Shown here in pieces: positions 23,944-36,879 of a DNA stretch of 64,000 bases. Source of the stretch: Monocercomonoides exilis (lineage: Eukaryota; Preaxostyla; Oxymonadida; Polymastigidae); contig LSRY02000038.1 of NCBI GenBank assembly GCA_001643675.2, positions 814,001-878,000 on the forward strand, in the 5' to 3' direction. Every line of letters starts with the position of its first letter. Position 1 is the first letter of the stretch. The translations under genes and the position numbers were made by a program. The notes under the pieces were generated by a model. That model saw only the letters and a list, made by a program, of their open reading frames with translations. It was not told the DNA's origin and did not search any database.

Positions 23944-24606
23944 ATGCCAGCTGTATCTTCACAACTTATAGTTCATGAGAGAATGCTGTTGTTTTCAGAT
24001 TTCTCAGAAAGAAGAATTTGAACTGTTTATCTTTCAATTCATCTTTTTTTTCTGAAATTGTGTGATTTATGTCACAGTTAATAATTTGAACAGAGGAATA
24101 GTCCTTTCAACATCACCATTTTTTTTTCTTCAGACTTGTTTTTCAAAAGCATTCAAAAACTTTTTCAGAGGCCAAGAAATGTTTCATTCGAAAAACAAAT
24201 GAAAATAAAATATTGATTGTATTTGGAAGAGTTACAGTTTTATATTTTTCCTTTAATATTCTTCAGGAACGTAGGGTTATTATTTAACCCCCACCTTTTT
24301 TTTTTAACTCTGATAAATTTTTTTTGCAAAAGTTTTATGTCCCACTTTTCGAAATAATAACTTGATTTATAGGATAAAAGGTGTCTATGTTGAATATTAA
24401 AAATGTTTTTTGAAATGAAGCCTATTTCTCATGGGGGTGAATGGAGTAGTTGAAAATTTTCCATCAAGCTTCCACGGAAATTGGTTGGTTTCAAGGGGTG
24501 TTAAGCCATTTTGTTCATTCAAATTATATTTTTTTATATATTTTTTGTGAAATTCAATTGCTTTAAAAAAAATATGATAATTAGATCTAAACCTTAATAT
24601 AAAAAA
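23944..24606. other. Intergenic region between SMC gene and transposon relic
   Basis: AT-rich 3' flank of the SMC gene. A C-run within T-rich sequence near 24290 (TTTAACCCCCACC then T-run) resembles the end region of the foldback element at 47081. No gene is visible. Confidence 0.4.
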
Positions 24607-26450
24607 ATGAAAATTATTGTTGAACAAAAAAGAAAAGAATGGCAGAAAAAATTAAAACATACCATGTTATCTTTTCAATACAGTAAATGCAAGAATATAC
24701 AAGAACGAATGGCACACATAGTGTGTGATGGCGTCGTCAGGATCACAGACGCCATCAATTCTGAGCAATTCAGCCGCAGCATCATAAAAAAACGCAGCTC
24801 GGGCGTTGCTAGCGAAAAGGGAAGTTGGTAAATCAGGGAGACCGCAGGTAATCAGCAAAGAGAAGGAAGAAACAGATATGGACGTTATTAAAATCGATTC
24901 CATTTGCGGAAGCAGTTTGACAATGAAAAAAACAAGAGAATAGGTTTGTTTACTATTTATATTTTAACAACGTTATTTTTTTTAGATGGAAAATGTGGGT
25001 AATTATTTTTAAAATCATATTTTTTCATTCAAAAATTTCTGTGCGAAATTATTTCTTGAATATCAATAAAAAAAAATTGAAAAGTGATAAGGCTTAATGT
25101 TAACATTTTATTATTTTATTATACTAAAACGTTTGCAAATCAAAACAATTATTATGCTATTTCTCTTTTGTATAAATATTTTCTTTCAAAAAATCAACAA
25201 TCTTTGAAAAATCAACACACCGAAAAAATGTATGATTTCAAAAACAATCACCCATGTATAAAATGTCATTAAAGACGAAAATGAGCCATATATAAAGGTT
25301 TCAAATGCATCGGCTTATGGATTTTTAAAGCGTCATCCCGATCTGAAAAAGGCGAAACCAAAAAGTTTAGACATTTATCGACTGGCTGTGTCATGCAAAA
25401 GTGTAATGAAGTCCCAGTATCAAATGATTACAGAATTTCACGAAGCAAATAACAACAATCCTTCAAAAATATTTAATGTTGACGAATCTTCTTCACATGT
25501 ACCATCTGCTGCTATATTGAAGTTATCCATCCATCTGGACAAAGCGCTGCGTATTTGCAAGGAAGCACAAAGAGTGGACAACACGACACTTGTTGTTGCC
25601 GCAGTTGCAGCAGATGGTTATTCATTGCCTTGCATCATTCTCTGGCCAAGTATTAACTTGTAGACGACTGAAACACCTTCTTTTCCCAACATTTGAAATA
25701 TGGTCCAACAAAAGTGGCTGAATTACAAAGCAAAACTTCAAGAAATATGCAAAAACAGTTCTTCTCCCTTCCATCGTCGAAAGAAGAAAGCGCATAAAAC
25801 TCGAAAAGAGAACTGCATTCTTTTCAAAGATTTCCATCCTTCACGCGGAGATCCTTCAATTTTGAAAGCCTTCTCAAATAATGACATTGACTTCGTAACA
25901 TTCATTCCCCACAGTACTCATTTATCTCAGTCATTTAATTGAGGAATATTTGTAACTCTCAAGACTTGCCTTTTTTCATCATTTGATGTTCCATCATCAA
26001 CGTTATCGTCTGCATCAAGAAAAGTACTTGTCGACGAGCTTCCTCAAGCAATTCACTCCGCTTTTCTCCTTCAGTAATTAAAAAAGCTTTTGAACAAAGC
26101 GGAGTCCTTCATAATACATTCGGTCCGGTTCTTTGCAAACCACCGGAATCATCAAAATACCCTCTTCCTTCCCATCGTAACCGTTTCGATTATTTAAAAA
26201 AGTTAATTACACAAAAAAAACTTCTCGACGATTGGGAAAGATTTTTGGGAGAAATGAAAAAAAGGAGAATGAAAAAGACATGAAACAAGTGATTAAAAAC
26301 GAAAAAGATGAAATGGTTTAATTAAAACATAAAATCAAAAGAAAACGCTCTGACGTTATTTTTGAAGACACAAACGAAGACGAAAACGAAGAGATGGAAA
26401 GAAAACCAGGAAAAAGAAAGATTAATTGAAGAATTGATTCTTCTTTCGTA
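24607..26450 (+). pseudogene. Decayed pogo/Tigger-like (DDE_1) DNA transposase
   Basis: Broken plus-strand frames resemble a DDE_1 transposase. Near 24607 is a basic helical N-terminal fragment (KRKEWQKKLKHTMLSFQYSK). At 25388-25663 is NPSKIFNVDESS followed by VVAAVAADGYSLPCIILWP, the pattern around the first catalytic Asp of pogo/Jerky-type transposases. At 25700-25942 is DFHPSRGDPSILKAF then FIPHSTHLSQSFN, the usual 'lPphtThxLQPLD' step, where a TGA replaces the next codon before GIFVTLKT. A Lys/Glu-rich tail follows to about 26430. Several stops and at least two frame changes show it is dead. Terminal inverted repeats were not located with confidence, so the outer limits are approximate. 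Confidence 0.7.
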
Positions 26451-26989
26451 TTTTTTTTCAAAAATTTTTCTCTTCAAAAGTTTGTGTCAGAAAAAAAATG
26501 TGTTATGGTTAAATGATAACCCCATAAAAATTTGATTAGAAATTATTAAGGGCATTCTATTAAACATCTGCGCAGCATGCCTTCTGACGTAAACATTTTT
26601 GGAGTGAAGTGACATAACCATAAAAAAAACTTTTTCAATTATTAAAAAAATATTTCTTTCATCAAAAAAGAAAATGCAGGGAATAATTGAATTTTATTCA
26701 CAATTCATTCTTTTAACATTGGAATTTATTATGCATAATTTTTAATTTTTCAATCGGTTGTTTTCAATTAATTAATAAAAAATCGGTTGTGTTGTGATCA
26801 ATTTTTATGGAATAAATACCACGGCACTCTTGTCACTGCCTGTCACTGATGTGATTTAATTCAATAGTCCATTTTTTCATATGTTTGTGATTTTAACTTG
26901 TGAAAATGTTTTTTAAAAGAATTTTCCACTTGTTTTTCTTCTTGTATTTATTGTTAGTGTACAATTTTTTTTCAAATTTTTTTATTTTT
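26451..26989. other. AT-rich intergenic region
   Basis: No coding or repeat structure was seen beyond simple A/T runs. Confidence 0.45.
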
Positions 26990-28740
26990 TTTCTTAATTA
27001 TTTGTATCATTTACGCATGTTCTTCGTATGGATATGGAGGAATAAAGATGCGCTTTATAAAACAAAAACAATGGCAGCAGTTTTGTGGCTGAGGATAAGA
27101 AGCGATTGGCTGTTCGGAGATGATTGTGCGCGCTGTTGGATGGGAGATGTAGAGAACGCTGTGCTGAGGGAATTTGTCAGCAGGCAGGAAATGTCGAAAA
27201 GAACAGTGCAGCAGCAGGGTTGGAGGTGATAGAGACACAGTAATTAACGTTCCAATTACATTCGAAAATGGGAACTGGAGATTGAGGAGGAAAGAGGAAT
27301 GCGTGCTGGTTGTTGAGGAGTGTGTGGTGAGGGGGCCAAAACAGAGCAAAAGCAAGCCGAATGCGATCCTGGGCTAAGAGGGTGTCTGGAAGGGAAGAGT
27401 GAAGGTGGTAACCGGTGAGTCCTTTCTGCCAGTGCAGAGCTGTTTGATAGATCAGCAGGGGAGGGTGGGGGGATGCAGCTGTTGTTCGTGTAGAGGTAAC
27501 TGTGCAGTGCTGCCTGCACTTCCAAATACTTGTGTGTGGAGCCAATAGAGGAGAATGGATGATGACACACTGTTTAAAAAATGCAAGGCAGATCACTGAT
27601 CTGAGAGGAAACAGGAGGATCGGGCAGAAGGTGTTTGAGAAGATCGGAGCAGAAGAGGAAGTGCTTGCGCGGGTAATGCTTTCAAGCGAGGAGCTGGATG
27701 TGTATGAGTGGGCAAGTTGGAAAGGAGCAGAGGGAGGGCAGGGGAATGATGTAAAGGAAGAAAAAAAGTTTTACACGACATCAGCAATTACGCTGGAAAT
27801 GAGAAAGGAAAGGGAAGGCAGTGGGAGGGGAATATTTGAGCTGCATTTGTGGACGATCAAACTGCATGTTGGAGTGAGTGTTGTGTGTGTGATAGTGGTG
27901 ATGATGACTGTTGGGTGCTGTGCGCGGCAGCGGAGGCAGTGGAAGGAGCGGGGGCGGAGGCTTGTGGAACCGTGGGAGAAGGTGCTGGGATAGAACAAAA
28001 GAGATGCAGGAGACTGTGTTTTAATTTGTGATGTTGAAATGGTGGAAGGGGTGGATGTTGGTGAAGAGGATGTGGAGGTGGTGGTGCTGCTGAGTGATCA
28101 TGTGCATGACAAGGAGGAAGCAGTGACAGAATGGAAGAGCAAAGTGGAGAGTGAAGGTGTTGAAGGCAGAGACGGAAAAGAAAGTGGTGAAGAAGGACGG
28201 AGGTTCAAGACTGAAACGAAACATGGAATGGAGAACGTAAAAAGGGAGGAGAGAAAGGGAATTGGGGGGTTTGGAAAGATGAAGATAACACTGCACATCA
28301 AGAAAAAAAATTGTTTGGAGTTGTGAATTTGGATGCAGGACGGACGCTAGAGAGGCAGCTGCACTGTGAGAAATATTCAGAGAAAGGTGTGTTTTGGGTG
28401 GTGCACGTGTGCTATCAAATCCTACGGAGCGGGGAGACGGAGATGCTGCAAACGAACATGAGCAAGAAGGAAGAAATAGCGAACGGGGAGGATGTGGTGG
28501 CAAAGCGGGATGTGGAAAGCTGTGAGGAGATATGCAACCTTGGAGAAGCGGGAGGTGGTGATAAAGGCACTGTTGCGTTTTTCATGAAAGGATTGTGTGG
28601 AAGTGAGGAGGAAAAGGGAGCGGTGGGCAAGGGCAGAGGTTGAGCGGGAGGAGAAAAAGATTAAGAAAAAAATTGAAAAAGAAAAAGAAGATGAGAAGAG
28701 GAGGAAGAAGAAGATAGAGGAGGAGAAATGATTTAGCTGA
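26990..28740 (+). pseudogene. GC-richer broken gene, unidentified, coiled-coil C-terminus
   Basis: Composition shifts abruptly to G/A-rich here, as in the intact giant genes. Successive plus-strand frames look coding: 27061-27230; 27174-27540 (with PITFENGNWRLRRKEECVLV and one TAA near 27375); 27502-28326 (about 275 codons with a single TAG at 27991, including a hydrophobic segment near 27865); then 28311-28540 and a frame change into a charged helix (EVRRKRERWARAEVEREEKK) ending near 28730 with one TGA. Few stops relative to length suggest a recently inactivated gene, or a gene with unrecognised introns. I do not recognise the family. Minus-strand ORFs across it look like shadows. Confidence 0.45.
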
Positions 28741-29060
28741 GAATTTTTGTATTAATTTTGAAGTGAAGCACAAGAAGGTGATTTAAATGAAGAGGAGGAG
28801 GATGAGGAAGGAGCAATAAAAGAAGACGAAGAATTCAATGGAGAAAAAGAAGAAATAGAATTTGATGAAGATGACGATGATGAATGTGAAAAAAAAAAAG
28901 ATATTTAAACAGAACGGTTTCAAAGAATTGCTATTACGTACGTTGGCTATTCATTCAAGCAAAGAAATGTTCACAGATAGGATAGGAACAACTGACAAAT
29001 GAAAATAAAGAAACAATTTATGAATATTGAAAACAAAATAATACAAAAATTTCAGAGATC
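28741..29060 (+). other. Acidic-repeat remnant and AT-rich flank
   Basis: A GAA/GAT-rich run at about 28785-28890 would encode Glu/Asp tracts (EEEDEEGAIKEDEEF) and may be the tail of the broken gene to its left. The rest is AT-rich with no feature. Confidence 0.3.
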
Positions 29061-29306
29061 ATTTGGGTTATTCTTTTTGAATAATCGCAAATGTTTAATT
29101 TTCAAATAAATCAAAAATATCATATTTTGCTCTGATTTCTATTTCCACTCACGATTCTTCTTAAGAATGTGTGAAATAGCATTATCCAGAAATAGATTCC
29201 ATATAAGAGAAGTTTGGTGAATGTTAACAGAAATTTGAGCAAAATATGATATTTTTGATTTATTTGAAAATTCAACATTTGCGACTTTTCAAAAAGAATT
29301 ACCCAT
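29061..29306. mobile_element. Palindromic MITE, copy 1
   Basis: The left arm (about 29061-29140) and right arm (about 29222-29306) are inverted copies sharing, for example, TTTTCAAATAAATCAAAAAT and ATATCATATTTTGCTC. The short centre contains TTTCTATTTCCACTCAC, which also occurs, nearly identical, in the centre of the element at 46664-46893. No coding capacity. The structure is typical of a non-autonomous miniature inverted-repeat element; the responsible transposase is unknown. Confidence 0.75.
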
Positions 29307-29555
29307 TTTATTAATAAATATATATATAATGATTTTTTTTTCTCATGGGTAATGTTTTCTTGATTCAAAATAAATTGAAATAATACTCGCAAAATTATTT
29401 CTCTTTTTGAATCAAACTATTATTAATAAAAAAGAATTAATTTTTAATTTCAAATGACAATAATCATTGTGGAAAATCGTGAATAGAATGTTGATTGAAG
29501 AGCAAATTTTTTTTCACAAGAATTCAATAAAGTTTTATCCTTGACAAAAATGATT

Positions 29556-29569
29556 AGGCCTTTGCGACA
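29556..29569. repeat. 14-bp inverted repeat partner (AGGCCTTTGCGACA)
   Basis: An exact reverse complement lies at 33492-33505, about 3.9 kb away. The pair brackets the decayed minus-strand gene at 30170-32560, and the right copy sits at the left margin of the hAT relic. It may be transposon termini, but no target duplication was recognised. Confidence 0.4.
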
Positions 29570-30169
29570 AGGAAAAATAAAGCGATGCATGTCGGTCGTA
29601 AAGCAAAACCAGTGTCGAGGAGGGTTTTATATATATATATATATATTGTAATTAATTTTTCTGAAATATTCAGCTTGAATTTGAATTTCTTTCTGACATT
29701 ATAATTCGATAAAAATATATTTTTGGATGAACGAAAAATTGTGTATAAATCGTTTCGATAAAAAAGTTATTTGAAACCTCAATTATGAAAGGAAAAAGAC
29801 AAAACAAGAATTATTGAAAACAAATTTTTTTTCTTTGAAAAATTAAAAGAAAAAATCAAAATATTTCAATCAAACCAAAAAAAAAAAGAAAGAAAGAAAA
29901 TTGAATTGCGAAAACAGAAATTAGATATATGAAAAAATTCTGTTTCTGTTTAGATTATAGAAAAATATAAAATAAAGAAAATTGAAGTGATGCCGCTTGT
30001 TTTCATTTTAAACTGTCTGTTTCATTATTTGTGCATCTTTAAATGACCCATAATTGACGCTTCCAATTGACAGATGCCTGTTGCCAGTTGCCTTCAAAAA
30101 ATTGAATTCGTGTCTATCAAATGCAATTTGATTCTGATAAGGTGAAACAAATTATGATATAAATAGTCT
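29570..30169. other. AT-rich sequence with a short TA repeat
   Basis: A (TA)n run of about 18 bp lies near 29629-29646, with A-rich runs (AAAGAAAG) near 29880. No gene is visible. Confidence 0.45.
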
Positions 30170-32560
30170 ATCTTTAATGTGAAGAAAAAGAAGAAGAAGA
30201 AGGAGAAAGAGAAGCAAATGGCGTGAATGAGGAAGACGGGAATGACAATTGCAGACAGTTTTGTGCAAAAATAGCAGAATTTGATGGAAGAGAAACCTGA
30301 GAAGACGGAGATATAAACATAGGTAATTGAGGAGGAGAATACGAAGGAGGAATCAATGTTGAGCGATGAAGTGCAGTTGCTGGTAACGAAAAGATTGATC
30401 TTATTGTCTATTATTTTGCGTATTTTTTAATTATTGTGGGCTTTACGATATGGAATGTGGAATAGGAACATCGTGTGTTACGGTAGGAGCTGCTATCCAA
30501 TAAAAAGTTTTCCAAAAAACATTAGTTGATTAAAGCATAGCTGGAGTTTCAGAAAATTCACTCACGAAGATGCTTCATTTTCACTTTCTGAGCTTCCTTT
30601 TTCTTCCTCCTTTTTAAATGTTGGTTCTCTTTCTCTTTCTTTTTCTCTTTCTTTCCCTCTCTCTCTCCTTTTCCCTCTGCATTTCGCCTTCCGTATCTTC
30701 TGCGCATCCACAAGCACCTAAAAGGATTGAACATCAACAAACTCGAACACCCCCTTAAAATCTTCTATCGTTTTCAAAGCATCCAGCTGCTCCTCATTCA
30801 ACAGCTACATCAGCCTCTTTCTTCAGCTTATTGCGAATTTCCGCAAACTTCTCGTCTTCCTGTTTTTGTTATTTTCCCACATTCTGTTTTGATTGGATTC
30901 GGTTCAACTCGGCTTCTTCCTGTTTTCGATTCTCATATAGAATCTTCTTCTCCTCCTTCCGCTTTGGCCATTCTTGATCATCCATTCTCTTTTGCTCGTC
31001 CCTCAGAATCTGCCAAACAGTAATGTTTTCTTTCCCTTCATTTTTCAGCTCCAATCATCTCTGTTGCCATCGCTCTTTAATCTTCAGCTGCTTCCGCTTC
31101 GCTTCCATTGCTTTATCTCTTCACTTCTCCTGTTCTTTTTTACGCTTCATCTGAATCTCCCTTTCTCTCTCTTCCATCCGAACTCCTTCGTTCATTCTCC
31201 CTGCTACGGGCTTCAACAATCTGTCGATTTTTTAAGTCTAATTCGTCTTTCGAGTCATCTGATTGAGCCTCTTTTGCTTCTGCTTTGCCTGTATTCTTCT
31301 TGTTCTCGTCTTCTTCAATCAGTCGTGATATCAAAGAATCTTCTCATTCCACTCCCTCTAACCAATTCTTCCTCTCGATTTTTTCATTTCTCTTTATCAT
31401 TCTGAAGCGCTCGTTTATTGCGATGATTGTACTTACACAAAGGACTCCTTCACTCTGTCTCTCATTTCCTCGTCCGACATCTCCTGCTCCATCAACCGCA
31501 AATACCGAACCCTCTCTTTCAAATATCGCAACATGTCGCTCCTTCGCTTTTGGTTGATGTGCTTCCAGTTCCAGCTCTCCCGCTTCCTCCTCATGCCTTC
31601 CAGCACATTCTGGATCACCCACTGCCACTGTTCCCGCAGCCGCTTCGACACAATTTTCCGCCCTATGCCAATCGTGTCAAGCGTCCAAAGATGCGTCGAA
31701 TCCACGTTAACTGGTGCAGCTGAAGGTGAAATCGAAGACGTCTGCAAAGAGATGAGTACATCATAAAAAGAAAAAAATGAAACAACATTTGAAAAAGTAG
31801 TGACGGGCGATGAAACTGACAAAGGCGAAGATGAAGAAGCAGAAAAAGCTGGTGATGCAGATATGATGCTGTTTTGAGGAGAAGTCATCTGAGGAGGAAC
31901 AAGCATATTTTGTCGTGTTGCATCTTATTTGATGTCAGTTGCTGTTGATGCTACTGTCTATTGTTTTACTGCAGATGCGTCTGAGAATTAAATATTAAAG
32001 AATTTTGTTCTATCCTTTGTGAATTTTCTTCACTTTGTGGTAAAGTTTTTTTGTGATTTAACAATGGACTGAAAATAGGTGGGCTCGCAATTTGTTGTGC
32101 ATTCAGTGAATAGAATGCAGATGATATTGATAGAATTAGTGTTAATGTGTAAGAAACTACAGAAGGATGTGATTGCATGTTCATCGCAGGAGAAATATTG
32201 CTTGACGAGGAAGTTTCAGGAGGAGGTTAAAGCTTCAGCTGGTATTTCTGCTGTTGCTGTTGCTGCTGTTGATGAAGCAATTGCATGTTTTGGAGGTAAT
32301 TTTGAATTTGAAGGAGAACATTTTGCTGCTGTAGATGCAATAAAGACCAGAAATTGTGGCAGAACAAGATGACGTTCTGTGAAGTTATTGATGTGATTGA
32401 GAAGATAGAAGAAGGAGAAGAGGAAGGTGGAGAAGGATGATGAAAGAGAAGATGAAGTTGAAAAAGTTGAATTGTGAAGAGGACAAGATGAGACGTTGGA
32501 AAGAGGAGAAGGAGAAGAGATTTTTAGATTTGATTGCAAAGGAAAAGATGGAATTATGAA
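30170..32560 (-). pseudogene. Decayed minus-strand gene with charged coiled-coil and poly-Gln segments
   Basis: Minus-strand frames read, in order: a Gln-rich segment near 32290-32220; a Ser-rich segment and then DSTHLWTLDTIGIGRKIVSK, RRSDMLRYLKERVRYLRLME and QEMSDEEMRDRVKESF in 31906-31433, directly followed by a splice-donor-like GTGTAAGTAC; then long Lys/Glu/Arg helices (LKNEGKENITVWQILRDEQK and others) down to 30560. The helical frame is cut by TGA, TGA, TAA and TGA codons, each explainable as CGA or CAA with C-to-T change. Serine-rich remnants continue to 30174. The family was not established; the helix-rich, HSA-like charged style suggests a nuclear/chromatin protein only weakly. Clearly inactivated. 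Confidence 0.5.
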
Positions 32561-33499
32561 AAGAGCATAAAAAAAACAAATAATAACCTTGCTGATAGTT
32601 ATTCTTCAGTTTTTCCTTTTGTTTTCAATATTAATTCAGCTTTCTTCTTCAAAATTGTTAGTTTTTTCTTTTTCTTATTTCCAGTCTCAAAGTTGAATTC
32701 CAAATATTTCCAAATTTTCACAGCTTCTTTCCATTTCCATTTGAATGAGATACTATCTGTTGTGCAATTTGAATATTGATGTGCAAATCTTCACTAATAA
32801 TGAAAAATCTTCATTAGTGAAAATAGTGATTCTGTCAAATATCTATCTTTATTTATCGAATACAATATTTAGTGCAATGATTTTTGTCAAACCTTCTTCA
32901 TGTATAATTTGCTATTTCCACAAATCTGAGTTTGTTTTCAGATCTTTAAATTTGTTATTATTATGGAATGCTCACAAAAATAAATTATTTTAATAATAAC
33001 GTTGATAACAATAAAATATGAAGGCTGACGAAGTGCTTTGATAAATGTGGTTTTGGACAACGAATAAATTATGTTTGACAGATAAACACTCAATTTCTTT
33101 CAAAAACTCAAAATTTATAAATGTTATAAATGATATTTAAAATAAAATTGTTTTGAAAGTCAATTTCTGAATAAAAAAAAGTTCTCAGAAAAGAATATCC
33201 ATTCGACAGATAGATCTTTTCGACTGACTGATCTTTCGCCCGACTGATCTGTGTCGATTGACTGATCTTGACAAAGATCTGTCAATTACCCATCGAAATT
33301 TTTTAATATAAATTAATTAAATATTTGTAAGTTGGAATCTTTGAAAATAAAATATATTAAAAAATGAAAATTAATTTAATAAAAATAATAATTCTTAGTC
33401 TTGATTTGTTGTTTTTTAGTTTATCAAAAAATAAAGTATTAGCAAACTGTCTTGTCGGTCGACTTGTCGAGCCATGAAAAAAATGTCGGTCTGTCGCAA
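32561..33499. other. AT-rich intergenic with a GACTGATC-type tandem motif
   Basis: Between about 33200 and 33290 a degenerate motif (GACTGATCT with spacers TTCGCCC or GTGTCGATT) repeats four to five times, and related TGTCGGTC/TCGACTTGTCG motifs occur near 33450-33490. These may be subterminal repeats of the adjacent hAT-like relic. No gene is visible. Confidence 0.4.
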
Positions 33500-36400
33500 A
33501 GGCCTCCCTGCGATATTATCATCTGAAGAAGTTTTAAAAGAAAAACTTGAAAAGAAGGAGATCGTTTGTTTATTTAAAACAAATGTCTTTTCTATTTGGA
33601 ATATTTTAATTTGAAGGAGAAACTTATCAAATTCCATTCTGAACAATTGAAAAAGTGTGGCTCTAAGTTTATTCAACTGGAAAAGCTTTGTGAATCAAAA
33701 TATGGACAAGGTTTGATAATTTTCAAGAAAACGGAAAGTTTTTTCTATGTGTGTGCAAAAAAGTTTTCAAGCATTTTCGTTAAAAAGAAGTATTCATATC
33801 GAAAATCACACTCGAATCTCTGAACAACTATTTGTGAATTTTATATGTCAAAGTTGAAAAAGATGGAACTCAAAAAAAGGATTGGCATCGATATTTCTCA
33901 TTTCCAAATTGCATAGACGGTGTTGCATGCGGAGCCACGGAGAGAAAAAATTGCATCACAATAGCTAACAACAAGTGTGATTTGTTGAAAACGCAACATA
34001 TATCAACATTACTGAAACAATTTCATCATCATGGCAAACGACTTTTTCTTGAAACTTCAGCTTTTCCCAAATTATCTTTTCTGAATCAAGATCTGGATAA
34101 ACAGTTTGTTGCAATGGTCAGAAAATGCAACATTTCTTTTACGGAAGCTTCATCGAAAGAAACGAACTCGTTTATTGTTTCATTAATAAGATATGGACAA
34201 GAGAATCCAAATGTTTCACCAAAAAATATTTTCCCATAATTGACAAGAAGGAAAATATCCCAGATGATTATCACAGAGAAAACCATTTCAGAAAAGGCTA
34301 AACAAAAAAGGATAGCAAACACAAGTCTCAGCATAATGATTAATGGAGCTTTGGTTGGAAACAAGCACCACACTGTTGTCACAGTTGTCCCAATATCATT
34401 GAAGGCTTCACCTTTGTTCTGGTGATTGTACGAGCAATGTTTCTCAACGGAGGAGTTTTTCAATCTGCTTCAACATTTGTCTCATGAATTCTTCGCTTTC
34501 AATTCTTTTGTGAGAAGTTACTACACAGACGGATTCGCTCCACAATTAAAAGCTATTCATCAAATTTCCAAAGAATGCTCAAACAAAAAGTTATTTGATA
34601 ATAAATGTGTTCCTGTTGCTCCAGAATTCATTTATTGTTGCAACAATCTTGTTAACTTGGTCATATCCACATCTTTCACTAAAGTTTCTTATTTGAACGA
34701 CTAAAAAATGAAATAGCTGCAATTTTCTCAAAAGTCCCATTGCAAAATCAACAGATCTTTGCTTTGAAAATCCGTTCCTTTCTTTGTCTCGACACGATGG
34801 CACAGTTTATATTTATTGTGTGAATTCATCCGGAAAAAATATGATGTAATTAACGCTAATTACATGTCAGACGCAATTAGTATAATTGATTTAATCAAAA
34901 CTGAATTACTATTGTATCCTTTGCACAAATTGCATTTATTCTTTGAACATGATTCAACAAAGTTGTAAGCCTTTCCTCAAATTCTGAAAACATTCGGCTA
35001 TTATTTCAGTTTGCTGTGACATTCACTTTTTTTTTGAAGAAAAATGGCACAATGCCATCACAAACATTTTGGTTCATTTGAACAACTACTTACTGGAAGG
35101 TGCCTGAAAAGAAATACTTTCTCTTTCATTTGCGGTATCTCCATTTGCCATGCAGCAATAACGCAGAAATAAATTTGTTCAGTTTTTTGTTGAATATTCA
35201 TCTTTCTTTCATAATTTTAACAAAGCTGATTGTTTTTCAAAAACCTCAGGCAGAAGTGTTGGAATCAACAAAACAGATCAAATTGTATCACATATTAACA
35301 GAACAAATAAAGAGCTTTCATCTTCAAGATGCACAACATCCAATATCATTATTGAACAGAGCAATTTTCAACACCAACATTCAGTTTTGAGCACAGACGC
35401 TCAATCTCAAGCACTAATTCGTTTGAGCTCGGAGAGTTCAAAGAAAGTGAACGTTTTTTTCAAAATCCTTTTCTTTGTTCTCTTGAAAATGATTTTTTAT
35501 ATTCGAATACTTCTTATAAAATAATTGTTCTTTCTGAAAAAACATTGAGAATTGACACATTGACACAGACATTGGATACTGATTTTGTCCAAGAAAATAC
35601 AACCGATAGTCAATCTGAAAGCGATGAACTGAGAATTCTTTCAGCGGAAGAAATCGAAGCAGGTGATATTAATAAATTATCAACTGATGAAGATGAATTC
35701 GAATATTGTGATCTTGTTGATAATAATGCTTTAATATCTTCCTCCTCCTCCTCCTCCTCTCCCCCAACCTCCACATCTTCATCTTTTTTTCCGCTTCAGC
35801 TTCATCATTATCGTCAACTTCTTTTCCTTCCTCTTCTTCCTCTTCATCTTCTTTTAATTTCAACTCTTCGATTGATGCAGGATTTGTTATCAAGCAAAAT
35901 GGTTTTAAAATGACATTTTTCAATATTTTTTCATTTTCCAACTTTTTTTGGGACTTTTGGAGAAATTTGACGAAACGGGAAAATATTTTGAAGATAAAGC
36001 AATTAAATACAATGAAGTATCATAATCAAACTTCAAAACTTCTTATGAAAGTGAGATTTATAAACCAAGCAACAAAAACGAAAATATTTCATCTCAAAGT
36101 GATAGCGAAGATGATCTCGTCGTGTTATTTTCAACGAAAAAATTGCTCTTTGCCAAAAGTCATCCAAAGAAAAGGAAATTGAAATGCAAACAAACATTAA
36201 AAACATACTTCTTACAGACTGGTATCCAAGGTTGCATGAATCCTTTGCAACATATATTAAAAAAGCAATTGGATGTTTGGATGAAGAGTTAACAAAGGGC
36301 TGCTTGTTACTGTTCCAAAGAGCTTTGAAATTGGATCCAGAATATCCTAACGAAGAAGATGCAGAAATCTTTTACAAAGCGCTTTATTCTTACGGAGATT

Positions 36401-36550
36401 TACGCATGATTTTCTCTGGCCTTTGCCTCACTCTGATTGCTTCTCCGTGTAGCGAGGTGAGCTGCGAAAGAGTAATTTCAAAAATGAGAAATATTCTTGG
36501 AGATTAGAGACACATTGATAGCGCAGAGACTCTGGAAGCTCTTCTTCAGA
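33500..36550 (+). pseudogene. Decayed hAT-superfamily transposase
   Basis: Plus-strand fragments: 33596-33823 (basic N-terminal part), 33982-34704 in two pieces with stops near 34239 and 34423, an acidic/Ser segment at 35545-35913, and a C-terminal piece at 36184-36507. The C-terminal piece carries ALYSYGDLRMIFSGLCLTLI then SPCSEVSCERVISKMRNILG, the hAT dimerisation-domain pattern (P.S...ER.FS..g.i...R..L), and after a TAG continues RHIDSAETLEALLQI. Multiple stops and frame changes show it is dead. Exact ends are uncertain; the left end may be near the inverted repeat at 33492-33505. Confidence 0.6.
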
Positions 36551-36879
36551 TCTAGAAGTCTGTGAAAGTTTCTTTTGTTCAATGTGTCATAATGGAAAAA
36601 CTCCTTCACTCAATTCATTTTTTCTCATTCTGTGTATTCAGAGTAGTATTTCTTTTATCCAAATTCCGAATATGTAATATTTATAACAGATTTTTTGTCT
36701 GTCAAAAGAAGCTTTCATCAGCTTTATTTTTAATTCTTGCATTATCACTCTTTTTCACATTTCATCATTTCGTTATTTTCAAAAGATGTGCAATAATTCT
36801 AATATTAATTGTAATTTCTGTCGAATGAAACACAAATGACAAACTATTCATTTAGAAGCACTTGCGTTAACATTGTTGT
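36551..36879. other. AT-rich flank of the hAT relic
   Basis: Contains a hydrophobic 88-codon frame (36562-36828) with no recognised family and no coding-style composition; probably noise. Confidence 0.3.

Noticed and set aside
24720-24790. Possible tRNA-like or structured RNA around the GC-richer palindrome near 24730-24770
   Set aside because: The GCGTC...GACGC pairing forms a short hairpin only; no TpsiC motif or cloverleaf could be drawn.
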